A DNA stretch of 64,000 nt, from the NCBI GenBank assembly GCA_040219355.1, contig JAVJSN010000014.1:310001-374000 (forward strand). The letters are read 5' to 3'. Below the pieces are notes generated by a model. It searched no databases. It was not told where the DNA came from and saw nothing but the letters and a program-made list of their open reading frames with translations. A program made the translations under genes and the position numbers. Source of the stretch: MH13 sp040219355 (lineage in GTDB: Bacteria; Pseudomonadota; Alphaproteobacteria; Rhizobiales; MH13). Below, one piece after another: positions 1-8,761 of the stretch (positions within the stretch are counted from its first letter, which is position 1; every line of letters starts with the position of its first letter).

Positions 1-86
1 TGAAAATCCGCTTGAGACGATGGCATCGATGACGATCTGGACGAAGACTGCGGCGCTTCATTGGCCATTTGGAACCCACCACTCAT
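1..86 (-). CDS. possible 5' end of a gene leaving the window
   Basis: On the minus strand an ATG at 86 opens a frame that stays open to the left edge (28 codons; begins MSGGFQMANEAPQSS and is serine-rich). A second ATG lies at 68. It follows the DUF455 gene in the same direction after about 90 bases. There is no clear ribosome site and too little sequence to name a family. In related genomes a peptidase gene often follows a DUF455 gene, but nothing here shows that. It may also be a chance open frame. Confidence 0.25.
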   Translation of the reverse strand, partial: MSGGFQMANEAPQSSSRSSSMPSSQADF

Positions 87-172
87 ACACAAACTGCAGG
101 GGTATTTGGCCTGCGCATGGTTAATGTGAGGTTTAGGGCACGCCGATTAAGAGGGCTCACAAGAGATGGAAC

Positions 173-982
173 TTAGTGGCCGGTAAGTGGCATCAACGGC
201 TTATAAAATCCAGGCGTTAGACCAGCCTCAGCGCGGGCGCGATCATTGGTGGGAGGCTTTATTGCGCCGCGAAAATGCTTGCGCACTAAGGCTTGAAACG
301 TCGGCTCCGGCGCGCGCCTGTCGCGGTCACACAGATAGCGGAACCATTTGGCACCAAACGCCACGTGCTTTTTCTCATCGTGATAAATGGTTCGCAGGAT
401 GGCGGCACTCGCCTCATCGCCTGTGCTCTCCAGCGAGCGGATTGTCGCTGGCGTGACATCCAATCCACGAGCCTCCAGAACCAGCGGTATGATGGCCAAC
501 CGCGCGGTGAGATCATGGCCTGTTGATTGCGCTGCCTCCCAGAGGCCGGCATGGGCGGGCAGGGCGCCATAGTAGGAGCCCAACTCGCCCAACCGATTGG
601 CCAGAAGCTTGTAATGTTTGGCTTCCTCAAGCCCAACCTGCACCCAATTATCATAGTAAGAGCGCGGCAGGCGATGCCCGGCCGAACGGGCAATCATATC
701 CCAAGTCAGATCAACGGCGTTGAGTTCAATGTGGGCCAGCGAATGCAAAAGCGCGACCCGCCCTTTCACGCCGCCTTTTGATCGTCGGGGCATGCGGCTT
801 GGCGCAATGAGGACCGGTTCCGCTGGCCGTCCTGGTTCTGTGGGAAAAGCGTTGCGGTCCACAGACCCCACGCCGATTTTACCCGCAAACCACGCTTTTG
901 CGAGGGCGTAAGCATGGCTCGCCTTGGCATCCAAATCAGCCAACTGGACGACCGCAATCGCCTCATTGGCAAGTGATCTCAT
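173..982 (-). CDS. DUF455 family ferritin-like protein
   Basis: A 269-residue protein of the DUF455 family, which adopts a ferritin-like four-helix fold; its function is not firmly established. The fold's metal-ligand pattern is visible: HSLAHIELNAVDL near residue 83, a glutamate-rich helix with EEAKHYKLL near 119, and a late helix with IYHDEKKHVAFG near 200. The spacing of Glu and Glu-x-x-His elements suggests a di-iron or other di-metal site (inference). It starts 9 bases after the stop of the upstream peroxiredoxin on the same strand, so the two are probably cotranscribed. That pairing would suit a role in redox or metal handling. No signal peptide or membrane segment is seen. Confidence 0.85.
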   Translation of the reverse strand: MRSLANEAIAVVQLADLDAKASHAYALAKAWFAGKIGVGSVDRNAFPTEPGRPAEPVLIAPSRMPRRSKGGVKGRVALLHSLAHIELNAVDLTWDMIARSAGHRLPRSYYDNWVQVGLEEAKHYKLLANRLGELGSYYGALPAHAGLWEAAQSTGHDLTARLAIIPLVLEARGLDVTPATIRSLESTGDEASAAILRTIYHDEKKHVAFGAKWFRYLCDRDRRAPEPTFQALVRKHFRGAIKPPTNDRARAEAGLTPGFYKPLMPLTGH

Positions 983-991
983 GGGGTTGCC

Positions 992-1474
992 CTAAAGCGC
1001 TTTGACCGCTTCGAGCACCTCGTCGACGTGCCCGGGCACTTTGACCTTACGCCATGCTTTGGAGATGGTGCCATCAGCGGCGACCAAGAAGGTTGAACGT
1101 TCCACGCCCATGTATTTCTTGCCGTACATCGATTTTTCCACCCAAACACCATAGGCCTCAGCGACCGTTTTCTCCTCATCAGCAGCAAGCTGGATCGTCA
1201 GGTCATACTTGGCGATGAACTTGTCATGTTTGGCTGCCGAATCTGGTGAAATGCCGATGATGGTTGCACCAACTGCGTCGAATGCGCTCTTAGATTCGGA
1301 AAACCCAATCGCTTGCTTGGTGCAGCCGGACGTGTCGTCTTTCGGATAGAAGTAGACGATCACAGGTTTGCCTTGCAACGCGCTCAAGCTTACCGAACCA
1401 CCGCCATCGGTTGGCAACGAAAAATCCGGCGCTTTGTCGCCTTCGGCAACGCGGGCTGAAGTCGATGCGGTCAT
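992..1474 (-). CDS. bcp: peroxiredoxin, BCP/PrxQ family, one-cysteine form
   Basis: Thiol peroxidase of the bacterioferritin comigratory protein (PrxQ) family, about 160 residues, which reduces hydrogen peroxide and organic hydroperoxides in the cytosol. The frame extends upstream, but the start is placed at the ATG at 1474, giving MTASTSARVAEGDKAPDFSL; the upstream extension is arginine/serine-rich and unlike the family. The peroxidatic cysteine is in FYPKDDTSGCTKQAIGF. The position five residues later, which is cysteine in many PrxQ enzymes (CTxxAC), is isoleucine here, and no other cysteine occurs in the protein. It should therefore work as a 1-Cys peroxiredoxin needing an external thiol. 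The DUF455 gene follows after 9 bases. The 305 bases between this start and the next gene at 1780 show no other feature I can support. Confidence 0.93.
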   Translation of the reverse strand: MTASTSARVAEGDKAPDFSLPTDGGGSVSLSALQGKPVIVYFYPKDDTSGCTKQAIGFSESKSAFDAVGATIIGISPDSAAKHDKFIAKYDLTIQLAADEEKTVAEAYGVWVEKSMYGKKYMGVERSTFLVAADGTISKAWRKVKVPGHVDEVLEAVKAL

Positions 1475-1779
1475 GATGTTTCTCCAAAGTAGGCGCCAGC
1501 AGCGCGACAATGTTGTTAGGCTCTGTGGGGAAGAACGATGTGACAAACCCTACGTGCTCAGGCAACCACCAGATCGGCTGTCGATGCCATGCTCCTGCCG
1601 TTTGTTGTGCATAGTGTCTCACATTAGCCAATGTGTATGTGACGTTGCACGACTCTTCCCATTCGGGCAGAACGGATATCGATAAGGGATTCCCTAGCGT
1701 GCAGTGCGTGTGCGGGGAACCAAACGAGTTGTTAAGCGGCGAGAATCGCGGGCAACGACCTCGGGAGCATGGACCATCG

Positions 1780-4700
1780 GTGAAGGTTGAAGCGCCATCA
1801 CAGTCTGAGCATATCACTGAAGAGCATGCAGGCGTTGCTTGCCTCGATGATGCGTCCGGTGCATCGAGTCGTTGGTCGAGGCGCCGGCACGCAGCTGTTG
1901 CCTTAATCGTGGTCTTGGCTCTGCTTTTGGTGTTGCCTGTTCTGGCTCTTGGAACGCCACCTGGCCAGCGATTGGTGGAGCGCGCGATTGCAGCGCCACT
2001 GCTCGCCCGGCTTGAAGCCTCGGCTCCTGCGCCCTTCACGCTGACGGTGGATCAACTGAGCACCCGCGTCGGCGGGGCAACCATCCAAGTTGATCTTGGT
2101 GGGGCAATTCTTGCTGCACCTGGCCTCTCGCTCACGCTCGATGAGATGAGTGTACGCGTGCGTTATTTGGATGTGCTGCGACGTAACCTGGTGCCTGATC
2201 GTATCACGGTTGAAACAGCCAGGCTGGACGTCGATGACCTTCAGCCGATGAGAGAGCTTAGCCGTCGTGTCCAACCGCCTTCAGCATCAGCCTTTAACAG
2301 CCCAGACGTTGCTAGCATCGACAATTTTCAGGCACTGGCGCCAACAACCGCCGGTGAGCAGATCGACGACGTTTCGACGGCCGATCTTCTGGCCAGCCTA
2401 CGGTTGGATGGACTGGTCAACGCCTTCGACGCCCTTGACCGTGCGCTGACCGAGATTACCGTCGGAAATACTTGGCAAAGCCTGGAAAGTATCGTGGTCG
2501 ATCAACTGGTTATCGCACCACGCCCGGATGCTGGTATCCCGTTCTTGCGCGATCCTGACAATTTCCAGGTCACGATTGACCGCGAAAATGCCCGTGAGAT
2601 GATCGCACGGGTGACAACCATTGATCGCGTACGACCCTTGTCACTCATCGTGCGCCATGCCGAAAGTGGCGCGCCTGAAGGACCCTCGGTGCTTGCCCGC
2701 GTGGCCGGTGCGGAAATTGCCGAAGATCAGGCATTCTCTCACCTCTTGTTGCGTGGCCTGGCAACCAGCGATTTTACCGATGCTCTAACAGGCGATGGAC
2801 CGGTTGCATTTGAGTCCAACTTGGCGGCCGAGATCGTCGTCACCCGCGATGGCAATGACGGAGCAGTGAATCAGATTGCGGCTCTTTTTGAAAGCGATGC
2901 AGGCTACCTTGTTGCAAGTCGGCGGTCCGCCACCATCCTTGAATTTGCCTCAGTGCCGATGATTTACACGCGCGAAAGCGGTCGTTTCGATATTGTATCC
3001 GCGCAGGTTCAATTTCAAGAAACAGGCGGTGTTTTCAACGGAACGCTTGCGCCGACAGTGCGCAATGGTCGGCGCGGATTGTCTCTCAAACTGGACGCGC
3101 CAAGCTATCGGCTGGCCATTCCACCCGAACCAGAACTCAGTCGCCCACTTCAGCGCGCCCTTGGCAGCGTTTCCATCGAACTGTTTGCCGACGACAATGG
3201 TCGGCTTTTCGATTTGCAGCTTATGCAGGTCGCGATGGGTGATGTGCGCGTCGCCTATGCCGGTTTAATGGAGCTGACGGAGCAAGGCACCTTTGTGTCG
3301 CTGGTTGGACAATCAACGCCCATGCGCGTGCCGCACTTGGCGGCCATGTGGCCGCTTCCCATTTCACCGCAGGCGCGGAACTGGTTTTTGGAAAATGTCG
3401 CTGAAGGTCGGTTGGGTGAAAGCACGTTTTCCTTTGCTGCTCGTCTTGAGGATATCGAGGTTCTCGATGGGCGTACCTACCTGGTCGATGACATGCTTCA
3501 ATTGTCAGCGCCCTACCAAAACCTGGTCATGCGAACTGCTGGCGACCTGCCGCCGGTGTTTGGGCTGGACGGAACCATCGAGGTGACGGGGCGCACCGTT
3601 CATATGCTTGGCACCGGTGGCGTCGGGCGTTTAGAGACCGGCGAAACCATTGCCGTGCCGAGGGCTGAATTCTTCATTGCCGACCATGCCGATCCTGACC
3701 CGCTGGCATGGCTTGAACTGGATTTGGATGGCCCGGCATCGGGTTTTGCGCATATGGCGCTGATGGACCCGTTAGAGTTGGATGATGCGATCCCGTTTGA
3801 TCCAGAAACGGTGACAGGTCGCGTTGAACTTTCCTCGCGGATCGAGGCTGTGTTGGCCGACGAAATCGACCGAAACACCGTGCGTGCGACCACCGAGGCA
3901 CTGGTGACCGATTTTGCCAGCAGCGAGCCAGTGGAAGGACGTTCGCTCTCTGATGGCAACTTTAGGATTTTCGCGGATGAAAACGGAACGACGCTGGTTG
4001 GTCAGGCGCGACTGGACGGCATTCTCACCGATCTCAATCTTAATCCTGAAAACGACGATGGCCTGCAACTGGCCATGACGTTGGACGCCAATGCTCGACG
4101 TCAGATGGGCCTGGACTTTGGACAGTATCTGACCGGCACGATTGGCGTTGATGCTGGCCAAGAAAACGCCGATGGCGAACGCCGCATGGTGATTGATTTG
4201 ACCGATGCCACCATCACGATAGCCGAACTTGGCTACACCAAACCTGCCGGCATTTCCTCACGCGCCAGTTTCACGGTGCGTGAGCGCGATGATCAACGCC
4301 AAATTCGCGATCTGGTGGTCGCTGCGGATGGATTGGCGGTGCGCGGCAGCCTGAATTTCGTAAACGGTGATCTTCGCGTGGCTGAGTTTGACAGCGTGGC
4401 GATCGACGGTATCGGCCGCTTTTCTTTGGACCTCACACGCAACAGCCAAAACACATCGGCGCGCTTGATCGGAGATCGATTTGTTCTAACGCCCGACCTT
4501 TTGCGCGGCGATCGTGAAGCCGCCGGCGCGCTTGCACTTGAAATCGAGGTGGAAGAGCTGGTGACCCAGGAAGGCTCGCGTCTGGCCAACGTCCGGTTGA
4601 ATTATTCTCAAACGGGCGAACGCATCACAGCCTTTGATCTGCGCGCGCGTCATAGCGATGGAACCGATCTGGTGGGAACATTAGCACCGGCCGGTGCCAA

Positions 4701-5313
4701 CAACAGTCTGGTGATTTCATCGGGCAACGCCGGAACGTTTTTGCGGTTTTTAGGGCTTTATGATCGTGCCCAGGGTGGACGTGCCACGCTGGTTCTCGAT
4801 CCACAATCAGTGGGCGGTCGCGTGGCCGGGCGGTTGCTCCTGAGTGATTTTGAGATTGTCGACGAACCGGCGATGGAGCGCATTTTCACCAGTGGCCGCG
4901 ATCAGGCCAGCAACGCCAGCGACGTTGTTCTTCCTGGTGAATTCGAAACCGCCGATCGCATTGAGATCGAAGTCACCAACATCACTTTTGATCGCACGCC
5001 AGAACGTTTGATTATCCACAAGGCCGAAGGGTGGGGGCCATCGCTTGGCGGGAACATCGATGGCGTTATCGACTACGAAGCCGACCGCATTCAGCTTACT
5101 GGAACCTATGTTCCCTTCTTCACGATCAACAATATTTTCAGCCGCATTCCTATTCTCGGTCAGGCACTTGGTGGGCGTGAAAGCGAAGGGCTTCTTGCTG
5201 TCACGTTCGCACTGACGGGCAGTGTTGACAGCCCGCAATTGCAGGTCAACCCGATGTCGATATTGGCACCGGGCGTCTTCCGCAATATCTTTGAGTACCA
5301 GCAGGGCGGCTGA
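1780..5313 (+). CDS. large AsmA-like/DUF3971 envelope protein
   Basis: A protein of about 1,177 residues resembling the AsmA superfamily with a DUF3971-type middle region (YhdP/TamB-like), proposed to bridge the envelope and move phospholipid to the outer membrane. An N-terminal cytoplasmic stretch rich in Arg and Ser is followed by one membrane helix (AAVALIVVLALLLVLPVL, about residues 38-57) and then a very long periplasmic beta-rich region. The C-terminus has the typical AsmA ending: VDYEADRIQLTGTYVPF is approximated by VIDYEADRIQLTGTYVPFF, followed by IPILGQALGG and GLLAVTFALTGSVDSPQLQV. The frame is open from 1633; I prefer the GTG at 1780 because a GGGAG lies upstream of it and the earlier stretch looks non-coding. 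The start is uncertain. Its stop codon abuts the stop codon of the convergent tyrS gene. Confidence 0.85.
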   Translation: MKVEAPSQSEHITEEHAGVACLDDASGASSRWSRRRHAAVALIVVLALLLVLPVLALGTPPGQRLVERAIAAPLLARLEASAPAPFTLTVDQLSTRVGGATIQVDLGGAILAAPGLSLTLDEMSVRVRYLDVLRRNLVPDRITVETARLDVDDLQPMRELSRRVQPPSASAFNSPDVASIDNFQALAPTTAGEQIDDVSTADLLASLRLDGLVNAFDALDRALTEITVGNTWQSLESIVVDQLVIAPRPDAGIPFLRDPDNFQVTIDRENAREMIARVTTIDRVRPLSLIVRHAESGAPEGPSVLARVAGAEIAEDQAFSHLLLRGLATSDFTDALTGDGPVAFESNLAAEIVVTRDGNDGAVNQIAALFESDAGYLVASRRSATILEFASVPMIYTRESGRFDIVSAQVQFQETGGVFNGTLAPTVRNGRRGLSLKLDAPSYRLAIPPEPELSRPLQRALGSVSIELFADDNGRLFDLQLMQVAMGDVRVAYAGLMELTEQGTFVSLVGQSTPMRVPHLAAMWPLPISPQARNWFLENVAEGRLGESTFSFAARLEDIEVLDGRTYLVDDMLQLSAPYQNLVMRTAGDLPPVFGLDGTIEVTGRTVHMLGTGGVGRLETGETIAVPRAEFFIADHADPDPLAWLELDLDGPASGFAHMALMDPLELDDAIPFDPETVTGRVELSSRIEAVLADEIDRNTVRATTEALVTDFASSEPVEGRSLSDGNFRIFADENGTTLVGQARLDGILTDLNLNPENDDGLQLAMTLDANARRQMGLDFGQYLTGTIGVDAGQENADGERRMVIDLTDATITIAELGYTKPAGISSRASFTVRERDDQRQIRDLVVAADGLAVRGSLNFVNGDLRVAEFDSVAIDGIGRFSLDLTRNSQNTSARLIGDRFVLTPDLLRGDREAAGALALEIEVEELVTQEGSRLANVRLNYSQTGERITAFDLRARHSDGTDLVGTLAPAGANNSLVISSGNAGTFLRFLGLYDRAQGGRATLVLDPQSVGGRVAGRLLLSDFEIVDEPAMERIFTSGRDQASNASDVVLPGEFETADRIEIEVTNITFDRTPERLIIHKAEGWGPSLGGNIDGVIDYEADRIQLTGTYVPFFTINNIFSRIPILGQALGGRESEGLLAVTFALTGSVDSPQLQVNPMSILAPGVFRNIFEYQQGG

Positions 5314-6567
5314 TCAGACGGGCTTTAGGAGCACATGTTTCTTCTTGCCCAGTGACAGCTTGATTGCGCCGTCGCGCACATCGCTGCTGACCAACACGCG
5401 ACGCTCATCTTGACTCTGTTCGTCATTGATCCGCACCGACCCGCCTTTGATGTGGCGGCGCACTTCACCATTCGATCCGGCTAGCCCAGCTTCGACATAG
5501 GCAGCAAGCACGCCAAGGCCTTCCTCAAGGCGCGATGAGGCAATCTCAACAGTGGGCATATCAGCAGACAACGCGCCCTGTTCAAACACCTTTTCCGCCG
5601 CATCCGCCGCCTTTGCGGCTTCGTCGGCGCCGTGCAAGAGCGTTGTTGCCGCATTGGCGAGCGCTTTTTTGGCGTCGTTGATCTCAGCGCCTTCAAGCGC
5701 TTCCAAGCGCGCGATCTCGTCCATTGGGAGCGTGGTGAACAGCTTCAGGAATCGGCCGACGTCACCGTCATCGGTGTTGCGCCAAAACTGCCAGTAATCG
5801 TACGAGCTGAGCATCGCCGCATCGAGCCAGACGGCGCCTTCGGCGGTTTTGCCCATCTTGGCGCCTGACGCGGTCGTGAGCAGGGGCGTTGTCAGAGCGA
5901 ACAACGACGCGCCTTCCATACGGCGACCGAGATCGATACCGGAAAGGATGTTGCCCCACTGGTCTGAGCCGCCCATTTGCAGGCGGCAGCCTGTACGCCT
6001 GTAAAGTTCAACGTAATCGTAGGCTTGCAGAACCATGTAGTTGAATTCAAGGAAAGAAAGATGCTGCTCACGCTCTAGGCGCATGCGAACGGCATCGCGC
6101 TGGATCATCTGATTGACCGATAGATGCTGACCAACATCGCGTAGCAAATCGACATAATGCAGACCGAGCAACCAATCGGCATTGTCCATCATAGTCGCTG
6201 GCGTCGCACCGCCTTCAAAAGTGAGAAAACGGGCAAACACCTTCTGTATGCCAGCCTTGTTTTCCTCAATTCGCTCGGCAGTGAGCAATTGCCGGCTCTC
6301 ATCTTTCCCGGATGGATCGCCAACACGCGTCGTTCCACCGCCCATCAACACGATGGGCGTGTTGCCGGTCTGCTGAAACCAATGCAGCATCATGATTTGC
6401 ACAAGCGAGCCGACATGAAGCGAAGGCGCGGTGCAATCGAATCCGATATAGCAGGTGAGCGGCCCTTCTTTCAGGGCGGCATCCAATCCGTCAGCGTCGG
6501 AAAGCTGATGGATGAAACCGCGTTTAGAAAGCACGCGCAAAAAATCGGATTGAAAGGACTGTGTCAT
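5314..6567 (-). CDS. tyrS: tyrosyl-tRNA synthetase
   Basis: Class I aminoacyl-tRNA synthetase of 417 residues (normal bacterial length) that charges tRNA-Tyr. The HIGH-type signature appears as CTAPSLHVGSL, the tyrosine-binding region as YMVLQAYDYVELY and GGSDQWGNI, and the KMSKS loop as GAKMGKTAEG. A C-terminal S4-like RNA-binding domain (about residues 350-417) contains EVRRHIKGGSVRIND. It is convergent with the AsmA-like gene: the two stop codons form the adjoining hexamer TGATCA at 5311-5316 with no gap and no visible terminator. It is divergent from anmK, with 99 bases between the starts. Confidence 0.97.
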   Translation of the reverse strand: MTQSFQSDFLRVLSKRGFIHQLSDADGLDAALKEGPLTCYIGFDCTAPSLHVGSLVQIMMLHWFQQTGNTPIVLMGGGTTRVGDPSGKDESRQLLTAERIEENKAGIQKVFARFLTFEGGATPATMMDNADWLLGLHYVDLLRDVGQHLSVNQMIQRDAVRMRLEREQHLSFLEFNYMVLQAYDYVELYRRTGCRLQMGGSDQWGNILSGIDLGRRMEGASLFALTTPLLTTASGAKMGKTAEGAVWLDAAMLSSYDYWQFWRNTDDGDVGRFLKLFTTLPMDEIARLEALEGAEINDAKKALANAATTLLHGADEAAKAADAAEKVFEQGALSADMPTVEIASSRLEEGLGVLAAYVEAGLAGSNGEVRRHIKGGSVRINDEQSQDERRVLVSSDVRDGAIKLSLGKKKHVLLKPV

Positions 6568-6666
6568 GGGTCTGTTGATGGTTTGGGGGAAAGAGAGTTT
6601 TCAGAATTTGAGACCCGGCTCTTGCCACGCCCACCATTCCTTTGCAACGCGTGAAGGCACGCAAGC

Positions 6667-7785
6667 ATGATGCGCGTGATCGGCACGATGAGCGGCACGT
6701 CGATGGACGGGGTGGATGTCGCCCTGGTGGAAACCGATGGTGAGGCGCATATTCATGCGCCCAGTGGCGCTTTTCTGACGCTCGATTACACCGGCGACGA
6801 ACGTGATCTGTTGTTTAAGGCCGTCGCCAAAGCCCTGGAGATTGATAGCCTCGCGGTGCTGGCCGATCCATTGATCCGCGACGCAGAAACGCTTGTTACC
6901 GCCCGGCACGCGCAGGCCCTGGCCAAACTCATGGATAGGCTCGAACGACCCGTCGATGCCATCGGCTTCCACGGTCAAACGGTTCTGCATCGACCCAATC
7001 CGAAAAACCGCGCCCGAGCGTTCACTCTTCAGCTAGGTGACGCACAAAGCCTTGCCAATCTGCTCGGCGTTCCAGTTGTTTTCGACTTCCGCAGCGCCGA
7101 TGTTGCAGCTGGCGGGCAGGGCGCTCCTTTGGCGCCGCTGTATCATCAGGCGCTGATAGCTTCGCGCACCACCTTGCCTGCTGCGATCTTGAACCTTGGC
7201 GGCATCGCCAACATCACACTGATACAGGACACCGACCCGGAGAATTTGCTTGCCGCCGATGTCGGTCCGGCCAATGTTTTCATGGACGATTTGATGTTGG
7301 CCCGTGAAGGCATTGCGTTTGATGAAGATGGAACGCGTGCTGCAGCCGGAACGCCCGATTTGGATGTGGTGAGGGAGTTCTTTACCCACCCATTTTTTCG
7401 CCAAGACGGGCCAAAATCACTGGATCGCTACAGTTTTGCGGCGCCTGAACTTTCGCATCTTACCACGCCCGATGCGATGGCAACGCTTGCCCAGCTGACC
7501 ATTCGCAGTGTGGTCAGCGCGGTGGCAGATTTGCCTGAAATGCCAAACGCTTTGTTTGTGGCCGGTGGCGGCGTGCACAACACATTTGTGATGCGCGAGT
7601 TGGCGCGCCAACTACCCTGTACAGTCGCACCCTTGGATACGCTTGGTGCCAGCGCGGCGATGTTGGAGGCAGAAGCGTTTGCCTATCTGGCGGTGCGCCA
7701 TATGCGAGGGTTTCCGACCAGCTACCCATCCACCACAGGCGTTTCCATTCCGACGGTGGGTGGAAAAATCATCCACCCACACTAG
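6667..7785 (+). CDS. anmK: anhydro-N-acetylmuramic acid kinase
   Basis: Cytosolic kinase (372 residues) of the peptidoglycan recycling pathway; it opens the 1,6-anhydro ring of anhMurNAc while phosphorylating it to MurNAc-6-phosphate. Family motifs are clear: VIGTMSGTSMDGVDVALVE at the N-terminus, GFHGQTVLHRP, DFRSADVAAGGQGAPLAPLYH, ILNLGGIANITLI, DVGPANVFMDDL and FVAGGGVHNTFVM. The length matches the family. The start may be either of two adjacent ATGs at 6667 and 6670. It converges on the hydrolase gene at 7828; between them AGCGCC/GGCGCT at 7813-7829 can form a 6-bp hairpin, but no T-run follows. Confidence 0.96.
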   Translation: MMRVIGTMSGTSMDGVDVALVETDGEAHIHAPSGAFLTLDYTGDERDLLFKAVAKALEIDSLAVLADPLIRDAETLVTARHAQALAKLMDRLERPVDAIGFHGQTVLHRPNPKNRARAFTLQLGDAQSLANLLGVPVVFDFRSADVAAGGQGAPLAPLYHQALIASRTTLPAAILNLGGIANITLIQDTDPENLLAADVGPANVFMDDLMLAREGIAFDEDGTRAAAGTPDLDVVREFFTHPFFRQDGPKSLDRYSFAAPELSHLTTPDAMATLAQLTIRSVVSAVADLPEMPNALFVAGGGVHNTFVMRELARQLPCTVAPLDTLGASAAMLEAEAFAYLAVRHMRGFPTSYPSTTGVSIPTVGGKIIHPH

Positions 7786-7827
7786 CTGCTTGGATACCAC
7801 TTAACTCAAGCCAGCGCCTGCTGGGCG

Positions 7828-8481
7828 CTAGCGCATGCCGGGGTTTGCGAGGCGGAAGTCGAGATACTCGCTGCAGCGGCGATCAAGGTCTTCCAACTTG
7901 CCTTCAAAGAAGTGGTTGGCGCCTTCCACCGTCTGGTGATCGATGGTGATGCCTTTTTGCGTCTTCAGTTTGTCCACCAAGGCCTGAACGGCGGGTTCTG
8001 GAACCACTTTGTCCTCATCGCCGTGAATAATCAGGCCTGATGACGGGCAAGGCGCAAGAAACGAGAAGTCGTGCAGGTTTGCTGGTGGGGCGACAGACAT
8101 GAAGCCAGCCACTTCTGGTCGGCGCATCAAAAGCTGCATGCCGATCCAAGCACCGAACGAGAAACCGGCAATCCATGTGAAGCGCGAATCAGGATTTTGC
8201 GCCTGCAACCAGTCCAAGGAGCCGGCCGCATCGGCAAGCTCACCGACGCCATGGTCAAAATAGCCTTGGCTTCGCCCCACGCCACGTGAATTGAACCGCA
8301 ACACGGAGAAGCCGCGCTCCACGAACATGTAATAGAGCTGGTAGACGATGGGGTTGTTCATCGTGCCGCCAAACTGCGGATGAGGGTGCAGGATAATGGC
8401 AGTTGGCGCGCCGCGTTCTGGTGCGGGATGAAGTCGCCCTTCCAGGCGACCGGAGGGACCTTGGTAAATAAGTTCGGGCAT
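7828..8481 (-). CDS. alpha/beta hydrolase, dienelactone-hydrolase-like
   Basis: A 217-residue cytosolic alpha/beta hydrolase of the compact type common in alphaproteobacteria. Visible elements are the oxyanion region IILHPHPQFGGTMNN, the strand RFNSRGVGRSQG, the nucleophile elbow GFSFGAWIG (Ser near residue 108), the acidic residue in LIIHGDEDKVVPE, and the catalytic histidine in VEGANHFFEG. The substrate cannot be told from sequence. The gene is divergent from the suf operon, and the 280-base gap contains the iron-responsive promoter region annotated separately. Nothing suggests that it belongs to the suf regulon. Confidence 0.9.
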   Translation of the reverse strand: MPELIYQGPSGRLEGRLHPAPERGAPTAIILHPHPQFGGTMNNPIVYQLYYMFVERGFSVLRFNSRGVGRSQGYFDHGVGELADAAGSLDWLQAQNPDSRFTWIAGFSFGAWIGMQLLMRRPEVAGFMSVAPPANLHDFSFLAPCPSSGLIIHGDEDKVVPEPAVQALVDKLKTQKGITIDHQTVEGANHFFEGKLEDLDRRCSEYLDFRLANPGMR

Positions 8482-8527
8482 GATACTAATTGTTGCCTTC
8501 TATTTTCAACAAATCAGGCCGAGCGCC

Positions 8528-8566
8528 TTGACGCACGGCCTGCAAAAAACCTAGAACGGTTCTAAA
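8528..8566 (+). promoter_or_regulatory. suf operon promoter overlapped by an Irr-type iron box
   Basis: TTGACG at 8528-8533 is followed after 17 bases by CTAGAA at 8551-8556, a plausible sigma-70 type promoter facing the suf operon. The -10 element lies inside the palindrome at 8550-8566, whose halves CCTAGAA and TTCTAAA are separated by CGG. This matches 12 of 14 defined positions of the iron control element (TTTAGAA-N3-TTCTAAA, from memory) bound by Irr, a Fur-family regulator of Rhizobiales and relatives. Regulation of SUF by Irr is known in that group; its action here is inferred. The predicted RNA would have a leader of about 190 bases. Confidence 0.6.
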
Positions 8567-8675
8567 CTTCAACCGCAGGCCTTTGAACCTGTTGGCTGAT
8601 GCAAGACTTTTCAAGCATGGACGCTGCCATTGGTAGCGGCTGGGCTGTTGCGCCGCACTTAACACCAGGCGCTGC

Positions 8676-8696
8676 TCGAAAAACAAGGTTTTTCGA
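8676..8696 (+). other. perfect hairpin in the suf leader
   Basis: TCGAAAAAC (8676-8684) and GTTTTTCGA (8688-8696) form a perfect 9-bp stem with a 3-base loop, inside the long untranslated leader of the suf operon and 65 bases before the first start codon. No T-run follows, so it is not an ordinary terminator. It may stabilise the RNA or mark a processing site (inference). Confidence 0.5.
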
Positions 8697-8761
8697 CCTC
8701 TTGCTGTCGGCTTTCGCTCTTAAGGTGCTGCAAACTTTGGTTTCTTTGCACCGGTTAGAGC

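Noticed and set aside
1290..2039. A 249-codon minus-strand frame between bcp and the AsmA-like gene
   Set aside because: It overlaps both neighbours out of frame and reads as low-quality Ser/Arg/Pro sequence; bcp itself is in another frame.
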